A DNA stretch of 64,000 nucleotides from Aliidongia sp035943795 (GTDB lineage Bacteria; Pseudomonadota; Alphaproteobacteria; ATCC43930; CGMCC-115725): the NCBI RefSeq assembly GCF_035943795.1, contig NZ_DASZBY010000105.1, positions 77,958 through 141,957 on the forward strand, written 5' to 3'. Numbering within the stretch: position 1 is the first letter of the stretch; every line of letters starts with the position of its first letter. Position numbers and translations under genes: made by a program. Under the pieces are notes generated by a model that made no database searches, was not told where the DNA came from, and was given only the letters and a program-made list of their open reading frames with translations. This document shows, one piece after another, positions 52,219 to 61,044 of the stretch.

Positions 52219-52905
52219 CTATCGCGGAAAATCGAGGCGCTTCAGGACCGCCTCGACCAGGCGGGCGCAACGACGGCCGGCGAAGGGAAAGGCGTCGAGC
52301 GCCAAGGGGCCGATCTGCCGTTCCACGCGCGCGCGCAGCAGGCCGCGGGCGCGATGCAGCCGGGTCTTGACCGTCTCGATGCTCAGCTGCAGCAATGCCG
52401 CCGTGTCCTCGACGTTCATGCCCGCAATGACCCGCGTCATCAGGATGGCCCGATATTTTACCGGCAGGTCGTCGATCGCCCGTTCTACGAGCCGCTGGAT
52501 CTCCTGCTGCGCCATCGAGCGCTCGGGATTGTCCCGCGTGGCATGGGGAAACGGAACGACCTTCCCGTTGAGGGCCTCTTCCAACGCGGTCCATTCGACG
52601 GTGGGGCGCTCGCGCCGCTGCCGGCCCAGCGCCTCGTTCAAGGCGATGCGCGCCAGCCAGGTCCCAAGGCTGGACTCCCCGCGAAAGGTGCCGAGATGGA
52701 TAAACGCCCTGACGTAGGTCTCCTGGACCACGTCCTCCGCTTCGCTGTCGCTGCGCAATACGCTTCTGGCCACGCGATAGAGCTGCGAATTGTGCCGCTG
52801 CATGATCGTGCGGAAGGCGGCCTCGTCGCGAAGCAACGCCTGCCGGACCAGTTCGATTTCATCCAGGTTTGAGAGGGCAAGCCCCGGAGCCGGTCGCCGC
52901 TGCAT
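52219..52905 (-). CDS. ECF-type RNA polymerase sigma factor
   Basis: 228 residues from ATG 52905; a longer frame to 52965 adds 20 residues. Region 2 RHNSQLYRVARSVLRSDSEA with EDVVQETYVRAFIHL, and region 4 LQLSIETVKTRLHRARGLLR. No anti-sigma gene is adjacent; instead DUF4142 and a cupredoxin follow. It is probably induced by an envelope or copper/oxidative signal, but the regulator of its activity is not visible. Confidence 0.92.
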   Translation of the reverse strand: MQRRPAPGLALSNLDEIELVRQALLRDEAAFRTIMQRHNSQLYRVARSVLRSDSEAEDVVQETYVRAFIHLGTFRGESSLGTWLARIALNEALGRQRRERPTVEWTALEEALNGKVVPFPHATRDNPERSMAQQEIQRLVERAIDDLPVKYRAILMTRVIAGMNVEDTAALLQLSIETVKTRLHRARGLLRARVERQIGPLALDAFPFAGRRCARLVEAVLKRLDFPR

Positions 52906-52993
52906 GACGATTACCCTTTGTCCGCCTTCTACCGGATATGCGCCGAAGGCTGCGAGGCGCGCCACCTTAGCAGAGATCGCGGGCCAAGGCGCG

Positions 52994-53020
52994 CCGGGGT
53001 GGAGAAATTCCCCACCCCGG
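52994..53020 (-). terminator. hairpin between the binding-protein gene and the sigma factor
   Basis: CCGGGGTGG (52994-53002) pairs with CCACCCCGG (53012-53020), and the loop adds GAA/TTC around one base. It lies 28 bases after the binding-protein stop on the minus strand, as a terminator should, but no T tract follows, so it may be a rho-assisted terminator or mRNA-stabilising hairpin. Confidence 0.5.
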
Positions 53021-53047
53021 AATTCGAGGGTTGAAACCGGCCCGAAG

Positions 53048-54082
53048 CTACCGCAACGGCAGCGCGTACATCAGGCCGCCGCGGGTCCAGAGTTCGTTCA
53101 AGCCGCGATCGAGCTTGATCGGACTGCCCTTCCCCATGTTGCGCTCGAAGCTTTCGCCGTAATTGCCGACCGCCTTGACGATCGTATAGGCCCATTTCTC
53201 GTCGAGCCCCAGCGCCTGGCCATTGCCGGCGGTGACGCCCAGGAAACGCTGCACTTCGGGATTGGGGCTCTTGGTTTTCTCGTCGACGTTGGCCTGGGTG
53301 ATACCCAGCTCCTCGGCCTGGATCATCGCGAGCAGGGTCCATTTGACGATGTTCAGCCATTGGTCGTCGCCGTTGCGCACCATGGGGCCGAGCGGTTCCT
53401 TGGAAATCAGCTCGGGCAGGATCAGCCAATCGTCGGGCTGCGGCATCGCCGTGACGCGGAGCGAGGCGAGTTGCGAGCTATCCGTGGTGAAAGCATCGCA
53501 GCGACCGGACGAGAGGGCCGAGATATCGTCGTCGACCCGCTCGATCACCACCGGCTTCAGCTCCATGTGGTTGGCACGGGCGTAGTCGGCGAGGTTGAGC
53601 TCGGTCGTCGTGCCCGGCTGGACGCATACGGTGGCGCCGCCCAACTGCTTCAGGCTTTTCACCCCGGATTTCTTCGGCACCATGAAGCCCTGGCCGTCAT
53701 AGAAATTGACCCCGGTCATGTGCAGGCCGAGCGACGCCTCGCGGGTCAGGGTCTGGGTCGCGTTGCGCGTCAGCACATCGATCTCGCCCGACTGGACCGC
53801 CGGGAAGCGCTGGACCGCCGTGGTCGGCACGAAGATGGCCTTGCTCGGGTCGAGGAAAACGGCGGCGGCGATCGCCCGGCACAGGTCGATGTCGAGTCCG
53901 GTCCAATTGCCTTTGCTGTCCGGCAGCGAGAAGCCCGCGACGCCGGTATTGACGCCGCAGGTGACATGACCGCGCTGGCGCACGGCGTCGAGCGTCACCC
54001 CGGCCTGGGCCGGTCGAGCCGTGCCCATCAGCAACCCGCCCATCAATCCGGCGGCCAGCGCCACCCCAATGATCTTGCCCAT
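53048..54082 (-). CDS. amino-acid ABC transporter substrate-binding protein (AapJ-like)
   Basis: 344 residues from ATG 54082, with AGGGG upstream. Signal peptide (about 1-27) and binding-protein family 3 fold: RQRGHVTCGVNTGVAGFSLP, NWTGLDIDLCRAIAAAVF, and a C-terminus DRGLNELWTRGGLMYALPLR typical of general amino-acid binding proteins AapJ/BztA. No permease or ATPase gene is next to it, so it is an orphan component that must rely on an ABC transporter encoded elsewhere. Confidence 0.92.
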   Translation of the reverse strand: MGKIIGVALAAGLMGGLLMGTARPAQAGVTLDAVRQRGHVTCGVNTGVAGFSLPDSKGNWTGLDIDLCRAIAAAVFLDPSKAIFVPTTAVQRFPAVQSGEIDVLTRNATQTLTREASLGLHMTGVNFYDGQGFMVPKKSGVKSLKQLGGATVCVQPGTTTELNLADYARANHMELKPVVIERVDDDISALSSGRCDAFTTDSSQLASLRVTAMPQPDDWLILPELISKEPLGPMVRNGDDQWLNIVKWTLLAMIQAEELGITQANVDEKTKSPNPEVQRFLGVTAGNGQALGLDEKWAYTIVKAVGNYGESFERNMGKGSPIKLDRGLNELWTRGGLMYALPLR

Positions 54083-54302
54083 TTCCGATCCCCTGTTCCC
54101 ACAAAAGCCTGGGCGCAAAACTGAGCAACGCCGGTGCCGAAGGCGAATGCCGTTTCAGTATGCGTCATGCCGGTCCCGCATGATCCGCGCCAGGAGCGAA
54201 AGGTTATGCCGTGCCGGCATGGTGGTTGCGCAAAGGGCATTGGCGCCGCAAGCCGCCCCTTTCCTATGGTCGAGGGACGTCAGGCGAGCGGAGGCAACGG
54301 CG

Positions 54303-55013
54303 ATGAGCGGATTTTTGGGCGTGCTGGGCGGCATGGGCCCGGCGGCGACGGCGGATTTCCTGGCGAAGCTGGTGCTGATGACCCCGGCGGCCTCGGACCA
54401 GGACCACTTGCCGGTGATCGCCCAGTCGATCCCGACGATCCCCGACCGCAGCAGCGCCATCCTGGGCCAGGGTCCGTCACCGTTGCCGGCGCTCACGGCC
54501 GGCCTCGCCCGGTTGCGCGCTGCCGGCTGCATCCTTGCGGTCATGCCGTGCAATTCCGCACATTATTGGTTCGACGCCCTCGCCGGCACCCTGCCGATGC
54601 TGCACATCGTCGACGCGGTCGCCCGGTCGCTCCGGTTCCAGGGCATCGAGGGCGGACCGATCGGCCTGCTGGCGACCGGCGGCACGGTCGCAGCGGGGAT
54701 CTATCAGGACCGGCTCGCCGGGACGGGGTACGACCTCGTCGTGCCGGCGCCGGAAGACCAGGTCGAACTGGTCGATCCATCGATCCGGGCCATCAAGGCC
54801 GGCGATCTCGACGGCGCGCGTGTCGCGCTGCGCCTGGCGCTGGCGCGGCTCCAGACGCGCGGCGTCGGAGCGACGGTGCTAGGCTGCACCGAACTTCCAC
54901 TGGTCCTGCGGCCAGAGCCGGCGGCGACGCATCTGCTGATCGATTCGACCGCTGCCCTGGCCCAGGCCTGTGTCGCCGCACTGCGCGACCCGGTGCTCGG
55001 ACGCGCCGCATGA
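54303..55013 (+). CDS. aspartate/glutamate racemase family protein
   Basis: 236 residues from ATG 54303, GGAGG nearby. Both catalytic cysteines are visible, in MPCNSAHYW and LGCTELPLVL, with LGGMGPAATADF at the start. Interconverts L- and D-aspartate or related acids. It is directly followed by a LysR gene whose ribosome-binding site overlaps its stop codon. Confidence 0.92.
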   Translation: MSGFLGVLGGMGPAATADFLAKLVLMTPAASDQDHLPVIAQSIPTIPDRSSAILGQGPSPLPALTAGLARLRAAGCILAVMPCNSAHYWFDALAGTLPMLHIVDAVARSLRFQGIEGGPIGLLATGGTVAAGIYQDRLAGTGYDLVVPAPEDQVELVDPSIRAIKAGDLDGARVALRLALARLQTRGVGATVLGCTELPLVLRPEPAATHLLIDSTAALAQACVAALRDPVLGRAA

Positions 55014-55026
55014 GGAGGAGCAAAAG

Positions 55027-55938
55027 GTGGAACTGAAGTGGCTCGAGGATTTCGTCAGCCTGGCCAACACCGGCAGCTTCTCCCGCTCGGCCGAGGAGCG
55101 CAACGTGACCCAGCCGGCCTTCAGCCGGCGCATCCGGGCGCTCGAGGTCTGGCTCGGCGCCGAACTGATCGACCGCTCGACCTATCCGACCACCCTGACG
55201 GCCGCCGGCCGCGCGTTCCGCGGCACGACGGAGGAGGTGCTGACCCTGCTGGGCCAACAGCGCGATGCGTTCCGGCTGGAGCGCAGCCGGACCCATGCCG
55301 CCGTGCGCTTCGCCGCCCTCCACACCATCAGCCTGACCTTCTTTCCGCGCTGGCTGCGCGAGGTAGAGGCGGCATTGGGACCGCTGACGACACGCCTCGT
55401 GCCTGGCAACCTGCATGATTGCGTCGAGGCGCTGAGCGAGGGCGATTGCGATTTCCTGCTGTGCTTCGCCCATGAGGCGGTGCCGATCATGGTCGATCCG
55501 GCGCTGTTCCCATCCGTGCTGGTGGCACGCGACCGCCTGGTCCCGGTCGCCCCGGCCGCCGGCGGCGGATCGAACTTCCCCGGCACCCCGGACCATCCGG
55601 TCCGGATGCTGGCCTATTCGTCGGATTGTTTCCTCGGCCGTATCGTCGAACAGATCCAGCAGCGCAATCCCGCCCATCATTTCGAGGTCTGCTACGAGAA
55701 TTCCATGGCGGAAGCCTTGAAGGCGATGGCGCTCGAAGGCCATGGGGCCGCCTGGCTGCCGATGAGTTCGATCGGTCAGGAACTGACGAGCGGTGCCTTG
55801 GTCCGACTGGCCGGCGCGGAATGGGAGCTGCCGCTCGACGTCCGGCTCTACCGCTCGTCCGCCCGTCTGCGCCCGGCCGCGGCGGCACTCTGGTCCCACG
55901 CGGTGGCGCGCACCACGACCGTGCCCGGGGCTATTTGA
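55027..55938 (+). CDS. LysR family transcriptional regulator
   Basis: 303 residues from GTG 55027; a GAGGAGGAG site overlaps the racemase stop and lies six bases upstream. N-terminal winged helix (LEDFVSLANTGSFSRSAEER then NVTQPAFSRRIRALEV). It is the HypT-like subgroup that carries AEERNVTQPAFSRRIRALE. Co-transcribed with the racemase, so it may regulate D-amino-acid metabolism, although HypT-type proteins respond to hypochlorite. Confidence 0.9.
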   Translation: MELKWLEDFVSLANTGSFSRSAEERNVTQPAFSRRIRALEVWLGAELIDRSTYPTTLTAAGRAFRGTTEEVLTLLGQQRDAFRLERSRTHAAVRFAALHTISLTFFPRWLREVEAALGPLTTRLVPGNLHDCVEALSEGDCDFLLCFAHEAVPIMVDPALFPSVLVARDRLVPVAPAAGGGSNFPGTPDHPVRMLAYSSDCFLGRIVEQIQQRNPAHHFEVCYENSMAEALKAMALEGHGAAWLPMSSIGQELTSGALVRLAGAEWELPLDVRLYRSSARLRPAAAALWSHAVARTTTVPGAI

Positions 55939-55945
55939 AGGCTCT

Positions 55946-56440
55946 CTAATCGTCCTCCGCCACGGCGGACTTCCGGAACGACTTGACGATATCACCATAA
56001 GCCTCGCCCTGGAGCTCGAGCCGCCCGTGGCTCATGCGCACACCGGGATAGAGCTTCGATTCCCAAAGACCGTCCGGCATGCCATCAACCCGGGGGCCGG
56101 TATATTTCTTCGAAGCGTGGCTGGCGAAATACCCATTGGGTCGGACGCCGAACAGGTCGATCTCCGCCCCAGCCGATTTCGCCTCGACCTCCTCGAAGCC
56201 CTTCCCCTTGTAGAACTCGACCATGCCGGTCACGGCCTCGACGTCGAATTCCAGGCCGGTATCGCCGACCGACCAGCCGATGCAATTGTAGCCGTCATAG
56301 ACGCCCGGATCGGTGACGTAGGCGTTCGTTCGCACGAGATCCGGAAAATCCTCGTGGTAGGATTCCCATTCCGTGTCGGTCAAAAGACGCGGCATGAATT
56401 GATGCGGTTCGGCCTTTGTCGATTTTTTCTTCTTCGGCAT
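55946..56440 (-). CDS. hypothetical protein, possibly DUF7689-like
   Basis: 164 residues from ATG 56440. Contains YDGYNCIGWSVGDT, a pattern seen in DUF7689-like proteins, and KSKLYPGV-type C-terminal blocks (WESKLYPGVRMSHGRLELQG). No signal peptide; charged N-terminus MPKKKKSTKAEPHQF. Stands between converging LysR and the ChrR operon. Function unknown. Confidence 0.6.
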   Translation of the reverse strand: MPKKKKSTKAEPHQFMPRLLTDTEWESYHEDFPDLVRTNAYVTDPGVYDGYNCIGWSVGDTGLEFDVEAVTGMVEFYKGKGFEEVEAKSAGAEIDLFGVRPNGYFASHASKKYTGPRVDGMPDGLWESKLYPGVRMSHGRLELQGEAYGDIVKSFRKSAVAEDD

Positions 56441-56542
56441 CGGAGCTTCCACGCTGCACGCGAACGGCCGGTACCGTCCGGCGCAGTTGGAATTATGCCG
56501 GATCGATCGGCACAATCAAGCATTGCGGCAGCGCCGGAAAAC

Positions 56543-57184
56543 CTAGTAACGGATGAACAGGTTCAGCACGCGGCCGAGCGGGCCGGTCAGTTTCAAGGGC
56601 GCGTCCGTCACTGCGAAGCAGAGGCAGCCCTCCGTCGGATCGGCGATCGGTTTGTGGACCAACTCGGCATCTGCCGCAGCGACGTCGCCCACCCCATAGT
56701 CGCCGACCTCGTCGGTATAGCCGCCGTCGAGCACGATCAGCATCTCGCGGCCGCCATGGGTATGGCGCGGCATGGCACCGCCGGGCGCGATACGCATCAT
56801 CCGGGCGCGGATACTGCCCCGGCGCGGGCCGATCTCCGCTTCCTCCAGCCCGCGCATCACGCGCTTCCAGGGCGGTGCCGCCGCGACGAAGGCACGGAGC
56901 GGTGCCGGCAGGTGGCGAAATTCGCCGGTCGCCGGCGGGGTCGCGAGGTCTATCGGCTCGGGCTCGTCGAGGCGCGCCATCAGGCGATCGAGACTGCCGG
57001 GCGACAATACCTCCGGCGCGGTCGCATCGAGCACCGCGCCGCCCATCGCCTCGAACGCAGCCGCTGCCGCGCGGCATGTCGGACACAGGGTCAGGTGGCT
57101 GGCGATCAGGACCGCGAAGGCCTCGTCGAACCGGCCGGCCGCATAGTCCAGCAGATCTTCGTCGTCCGGATGGAAATGCGGCAT
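56543..57184 (-). CDS. chrR: ChrR-type zinc-binding anti-sigma factor
   Basis: 213 residues. N-terminal anti-sigma domain with His5, His30, Cys34 and Cys37 (SHLTLCPTC), matching the zinc site of Rhodobacter ChrR; C-terminal cupin-like domain with RHTHGGREMLIVLDGG and a later His (AELVHKP). Binds RpoE and releases it on singlet oxygen or organic peroxide stress. It begins one base after the rpoE stop codon. Confidence 0.92.
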   Translation of the reverse strand: MPHFHPDDEDLLDYAAGRFDEAFAVLIASHLTLCPTCRAAAAAFEAMGGAVLDATAPEVLSPGSLDRLMARLDEPEPIDLATPPATGEFRHLPAPLRAFVAAAPPWKRVMRGLEEAEIGPRRGSIRARMMRIAPGGAMPRHTHGGREMLIVLDGGYTDEVGDYGVGDVAAADAELVHKPIADPTEGCLCFAVTDAPLKLTGPLGRVLNLFIRY

Positions 57185-57185
57185 G

Positions 57186-57767
57186 TCAGGTACTTTCTTC
57201 CTGGCCGAGTTCGCGCTTCAGCCGGGCCAGCGCGAGGCGAATGCGCGACTTCACCGTGCCCAGCGGCAGGCGGGTCGCCTCGGCGATCCGGCTGTGCGGC
57301 CGGTCTTCGAAAAATGCCATCTGCACGAGTTCCGCCTGCTCCTTGGGCAATCGCCCGATCGCGCCCAGCAAACTGTGCTCGCGTTCGGCCGTTTCAATCC
57401 CCTGCTCGGCATTTTCGCCCGGGTCGGGCACCAGCAGCGGATCGGTCGGGTCGACGACCGGATGGCGCTCGCGCCGCAGCCGGTCGATCCGGCGATTGCG
57501 CGCAATGGTATAGATCCAGGTCGCGGCACCGGCCTGCGTCGGATCGAAGCTGTCCGCGCGCCGCCAGACGGTCAGCATGACGTCCTGCACGAGTTCCTCC
57601 GCCGTGCCGGCATCGCAACCAAGCCGGACCAGGTAGCCTTTGAGCCGCGGGGCGAAATGCCCGAACAGCTGGGCGAAGGCGGCGCGGTCCCGAGTCCCGG
57701 CAACGCGGCCCAACCAAAGGGCCAATTGCCGGGCTTCGATCACCATCGGTGCAGGGGATGCATCCAT
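57186..57767 (-). CDS. rpoE: ECF sigma factor RpoE (ECF11 type)
   Basis: 193 residues from ATG 57767; GTG 57770 is the immediately preceding in-frame codon. Region 2 with AEELVQDVMLTVWRRADSFD and IYTIARNRRIDRLRRERHP, region 4 with RLPLGTVKSRIRLALARLKR. With ChrR next door this is the singlet-oxygen-response ECF11 pair. Upstream on the minus strand a TGATCC hexamer (57864-57859) lies where an autoregulatory -35 might be, but the -10 match is poor. Confidence 0.92.
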   Translation of the reverse strand: MDASPAPMVIEARQLALWLGRVAGTRDRAAFAQLFGHFAPRLKGYLVRLGCDAGTAEELVQDVMLTVWRRADSFDPTQAGAATWIYTIARNRRIDRLRRERHPVVDPTDPLLVPDPGENAEQGIETAEREHSLLGAIGRLPKEQAELVQMAFFEDRPHSRIAEATRLPLGTVKSRIRLALARLKRELGQEEST

Positions 57768-57793
57768 CACCGCGGCAATCTAGAGCCAAGCCC

Positions 57794-57813
57794 GTCCGGC
57801 TCACAAGCCGGAC
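57794..57813. promoter_or_regulatory. hairpin in the rpoE leader
   Basis: GTCCGGCT-CACA-AGCCGGAC is a perfect 8-bp inverted repeat with a four-base loop, 27 bases upstream of the rpoE start on the minus strand. No T tract follows on either strand, so it is more likely a leader structure or operator than a terminator. Confidence 0.45.
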
Positions 57814-58004
57814 GCATCCTGACCCTGGTGCCGATCGATACGCGGCCGCGAGGGGTTTGGATCAGATCTCCGGCCATGAATTTTCCGACGATGACGATCG
57901 GCGCCATTTTTTTGCCTCGACGTGGCGCCAGGATGGCGTCATCACGGGAACGACGTAGGATGGGGTCGGATCCCGAAGACATGATCAGAGATCGAGGTAA
58001 GTTA

Positions 58005-58550
58005 ATGTCGATGAAACAGCGGGCCGTCGTTGCGGTCCTGGCGGCGCTTCCTTTGCTGATTTGCGCCGCAGCACCGGCCGGCGCGGCTGCCGCACCGCCG
58101 GCGCCCAAGCAACTGGGCGAGTTTCACGGCTGGATCGCTTACACCATGACCGACGGCAAGGGCGAGATCTGCTACGTTGTGGGCGCGCCTAAGACCCAGG
58201 AACCGGCGAAGACCAAGCGCGACGCCCACCTGCTGGTCACCCACCGCCCGGCCGACAAGGCGTTCAACGTCGTCTCGGTCGAGCCTGGCCCCAACTTCGC
58301 CTTTGCCAAGGGCGCCGATGTGACGGTCGCCATCGACAAGCAGAGCTTCGATTTCTTCACGGCCAGCGACACCGCATGGTCGCGCGACAGCGACACCGAC
58401 AAGGCCGTGGTCACCGCCATGTCGAAGGGCAAGGAACTGACGGTCAAGGCCAAGCCTGCCAAGGGCGCCGACGTGTCCGACGTCTATGCGCTGGCCGGAT
58501 TCGGCGACGCGCTGGGCGCGATCGACAAGGCGTGCAAAGTCAAGCGGTGA
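58005..58550 (+). CDS. IalB-like (invasion-associated locus B) exported protein
   Basis: 181 residues from ATG 58005, with GAGG seven bases upstream (ATG 58011 is an alternative). Signal peptide (about 1-28), then WIAYTMTDGKGEICYVVGAP, LLVTHRPADKAFNVVSVEPG and a C-terminal DALGAIDKACKVKR, the IalB family pattern. Periplasmic or envelope protein of unknown biochemical role. It lies before rlmN on the same strand, a neighbourhood seen in many alphaproteobacteria. Confidence 0.88.
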   Translation: MSMKQRAVVAVLAALPLLICAAAPAGAAAAPPAPKQLGEFHGWIAYTMTDGKGEICYVVGAPKTQEPAKTKRDAHLLVTHRPADKAFNVVSVEPGPNFAFAKGADVTVAIDKQSFDFFTASDTAWSRDSDTDKAVVTAMSKGKELTVKAKPAKGADVSDVYALAGFGDALGAIDKACKVKR

Positions 58551-58660
58551 CACTACGCCTTCCATCGCCCGCGCCGGACGAATTGCTGACCAGCAGCGAC
58601 GAGACTTGGGGGCTTCAGGGGTTTTGACTTATAAGGGCGGCTGAAACTCCGACGAGCAGC

Positions 58661-59851
58661 ATGCCCATGGACGCCCACGCCCCGACGGCCGACGCGACGG
58701 CCAGCCTTTCGCCGATGGCCGCCCTACCGACGGCACCGACCGACGACCGGGCCAATCTGGTCGGCCTCGACCGCGACGAACTGATCGCCGCCATGGCGAC
58801 GATCGGTGCGCCCAAATTCCGTGCCAATCAGCTGTGGCAGTGGATCTACAACAAGGGCGCCGCCGAGTTCGAGGCGATGACCTCGTTGTCGAAGAGTTTC
58901 CGCGCCGAGCTGGCCGAACGCTTCGTCGTGCGCCGGCCGGAGACGACGCGCGACCTCGCCAGCATCGACGGCACGCGCAAATGGCTGCTGAAATTCCCCG
59001 ACGGCCAGGAAGTCGAGACCGTCCATATCCCCGAGGAAGATCGCGGCACGCTCTGCGTGTCCAGCCAGGTCGGCTGCACGCTCACCTGCAAGTTCTGCCA
59101 CACCGGTACCCAGAAGCTGGTGCGCAACCTGACCGTGGCCGAGATCGTCGGCCAGGTCATGCATGCGCGCGACCGGCTGGGCGAATGGACCGCGGCCGAG
59201 GGCGAGCACAAGCTGACCAACATCGTCATGATGGGCATGGGCGAGCCGCTCTATAATTACGAGAACGTCTCGAAGGCGCTCAAGATCGTCATGGACAACG
59301 AGGGCATCTCGCTGTCGAAGCGACGCATCACGCTGTCGACCGCCGGCGTCGTGCCGATGATCGAACGGTGCGGCGAGGAACTGGGCGTCAATCTCGCGAT
59401 CTCGCTGCATGCCGTGACCGACGACCTGCGCGACGTGATCGTGCCGATCAACCGGAAATACCCGATCGCGCAACTGCTCGACGCCTGCCGGACCTATCCG
59501 GGCTCGTCCAACGCGCGCCGCATCACGTTCGAATACGTCATGCTGAAGGACGTGAACGACAGCCCGGCCGAGGCGCGCGAACTGGTGCGCCTGCTGGCAG
59601 GCATCCCGGCCAAGGTCAACCTGATCCCATTCAACGCCTGGCCGGGCGCACCCTTCGAGGTATCGACCGACGCGGCGATCAAGGTGTTCGCCGACATCGT
59701 CAATGCGGCGGGCTATTCCTCGCCGGTGCGCCGGCCGCGCGGCGCCGACATCCTGGCCGCGTGCGGCCAGCTGAAATCGGACAGCATCAAACTGCGCCGC
59801 AGCGAGATTCTGCGCCGCGAGGCCGAAGCGGCGGCACCAGCCGCCGACTAG
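58661..59851 (+). CDS. rlmN: dual-specificity 23S rRNA/tRNA methyltransferase RlmN
   Basis: 396 residues. Radical SAM CxxxCxxC motif in SQVGCTLTCKFCHTGTQK, methyl-carrying Cys near the C-terminus (ILAACGQLKSD), and VMMGMGEPLYNYENVSKALK. Methylates A2503 in 23S rRNA and A37 in tRNA, affecting decoding accuracy. Slightly longer N-terminus than E. coli RlmN; ATG 58667 is also possible. IalB-like gene precedes it. Confidence 0.95.
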   Translation: MPMDAHAPTADATASLSPMAALPTAPTDDRANLVGLDRDELIAAMATIGAPKFRANQLWQWIYNKGAAEFEAMTSLSKSFRAELAERFVVRRPETTRDLASIDGTRKWLLKFPDGQEVETVHIPEEDRGTLCVSSQVGCTLTCKFCHTGTQKLVRNLTVAEIVGQVMHARDRLGEWTAAEGEHKLTNIVMMGMGEPLYNYENVSKALKIVMDNEGISLSKRRITLSTAGVVPMIERCGEELGVNLAISLHAVTDDLRDVIVPINRKYPIAQLLDACRTYPGSSNARRITFEYVMLKDVNDSPAEARELVRLLAGIPAKVNLIPFNAWPGAPFEVSTDAAIKVFADIVNAAGYSSPVRRPRGADILAACGQLKSDSIKLRRSEILRREAEAAAPAAD

Positions 59852-60312
59852 AACTTCTGCGCGGAGGTTTGCCGCGGTCGGGTTTGGCTTGGCCTCTTGC
59901 CGCGTCTCGAGAGGCGGGGCGATTGCGAGCCGCTGCACCGAGACAGCGGCGGTCGGCCGGCATCGGCGACCGATCTGGACGACAAATCCCATCTGATGCA
60001 GAGGTCTCCGACGCCTATGTCAGGCGGGTTCGATCCTGGCTGGTGACGGGCGTCACAGGTGAACAGGATGGGAAGCTGTTCTTATCGCGGATACGGCAAC
60101 CGTAGACGGGAACGGTCGATCGAGGCGGCGCTGTCGCTGGGTGCGAAGCACCCAGGCCGCCAAGCTCGCACGACGCCACGGCGGCGGTCGTCGACAATGT
60201 CCCAATCTGATTTTCTCCACCCCGGACGGGCTGGTTGCGCTGCCCCTTCGCGTCCTTGAACCCAAGGGCGCCCAGAAGCGCTTCATGGGCCGTCGTCATC
60301 AGGAGGCGAAGC
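59852..60312. other. 461-base gap between rlmN and the repeat-protein gene
   Basis: No convincing gene, tRNA or mobile element is visible. It contains a structured element at 60123-60160: CTGGGTGC-GAA-GCACCCAG (8-bp stem) inside an outer GGCGGC/GCCGCC stem with a seven-base bulge. The downstream gene has a good AGGAGG at 60301-60306. A GGTTCGATCC stretch near 60028 resembles a tRNA T-loop, but the arms do not pair. Confidence 0.5.
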
Positions 60313-61044
60313 ATGAGCGCCAACTTCACTGCCGTCTGGCGGCCGGGCAGCGGCGCCCAATCGTGGGTCGCACAGGAAACCTTCGCCAACTTCAAGACGC
60401 TCGACCAGAATCACTTCGACAACGGCCTGCGCCTGCGCTTCCTGCAGATCGACGACGACGGCTCCCACTCCGCCGTCTGGGCTCCGGGAACCGGCGCCCA
60501 GCACTGGCAATCCGGCATGAGTTTCGACGAGCTGAAGGCGCAGGATGCCGCGTTCTTCGCGCAGGGCCAGCGTATGATCTGCGTCGATTGCGTCAATGAT
60601 CTTCCGTCGGACAATGGCTGGTACGCGGTGTGGCAGCCGGGCACGGGAGCGCAGTTCTGGCGCACCGGCCTCTCGGTCGCCCAGTTCACGCAGCAGGATG
60701 CGGCCTTCTTCGCCCAAGGCCTGCGGCTCGTCCATATGCGTCACGAGGCGGGCGGCTCGGAAACCTTTCTCGGCCTGTGGCGTCCGGGTAGCGGCGCCCA
60801 GCACTGGCGCTCCCTGGAGCCGGTCGACCTGACGGTTCTTGCCCAGGTGAATGCGCAGCACGAAGCCGCAGGCGAACGCCTCGTCGCCCTGCCGAACTTC
60901 GGCCTCAACGCGATCTGGCGCACGGGAACCGGCTCATCGCCCTTCATGTTCTCGGCCGATGTCGCGAGCTTCAAGGTGGAAGATGCCGAACTGTTCAAGG
61001 AGGGTTTCCGCCTGTCGCACTTCGGCATCGGATTTTCGGTATGA
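60313..61044 (+). CDS. five-repeat protein, BTRD1-like tandem repeats
   Basis: 243 residues, AGGAGG six bases before the ATG. Five units of about 47 residues, each starting with a Trp-Pro-Gly motif (AVWRPGSGAQSW, AVWAPGTGAQHW, AVWQPGTGAQFW, GLWRPGSGAQHW, AIWRTGTGSS), with mid-unit aromatics and a GLRL-type end. Resembles the bacterial tandem repeat domain 1 of polyglycine-hydrolase-like proteins. No signal peptide, no catalytic domain. Repeats 2 and 3 are the closest pair; repeat 5 is the most diverged. Function unknown, probably binding. Stands alone. Confidence 0.75.
   Translation: MSANFTAVWRPGSGAQSWVAQETFANFKTLDQNHFDNGLRLRFLQIDDDGSHSAVWAPGTGAQHWQSGMSFDELKAQDAAFFAQGQRMICVDCVNDLPSDNGWYAVWQPGTGAQFWRTGLSVAQFTQQDAAFFAQGLRLVHMRHEAGGSETFLGLWRPGSGAQHWRSLEPVDLTVLAQVNAQHEAAGERLVALPNFGLNAIWRTGTGSSPFMFSADVASFKVEDAELFKEGFRLSHFGIGFSV

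Noticed and set aside
57841..57864. RpoE autoregulatory promoter as a called feature
   Set aside because: TGATCC is present but the sequence after 18 bases (TATCGA) matches the known -10 poorly, so it is mentioned only as a possibility.
60025..60040. GGTTCGATCC stretch resembling a tRNA T-loop
   Set aside because: The flanking bases do not form a T-arm stem, and no acceptor, D-arm or anticodon arm can be drawn around it.
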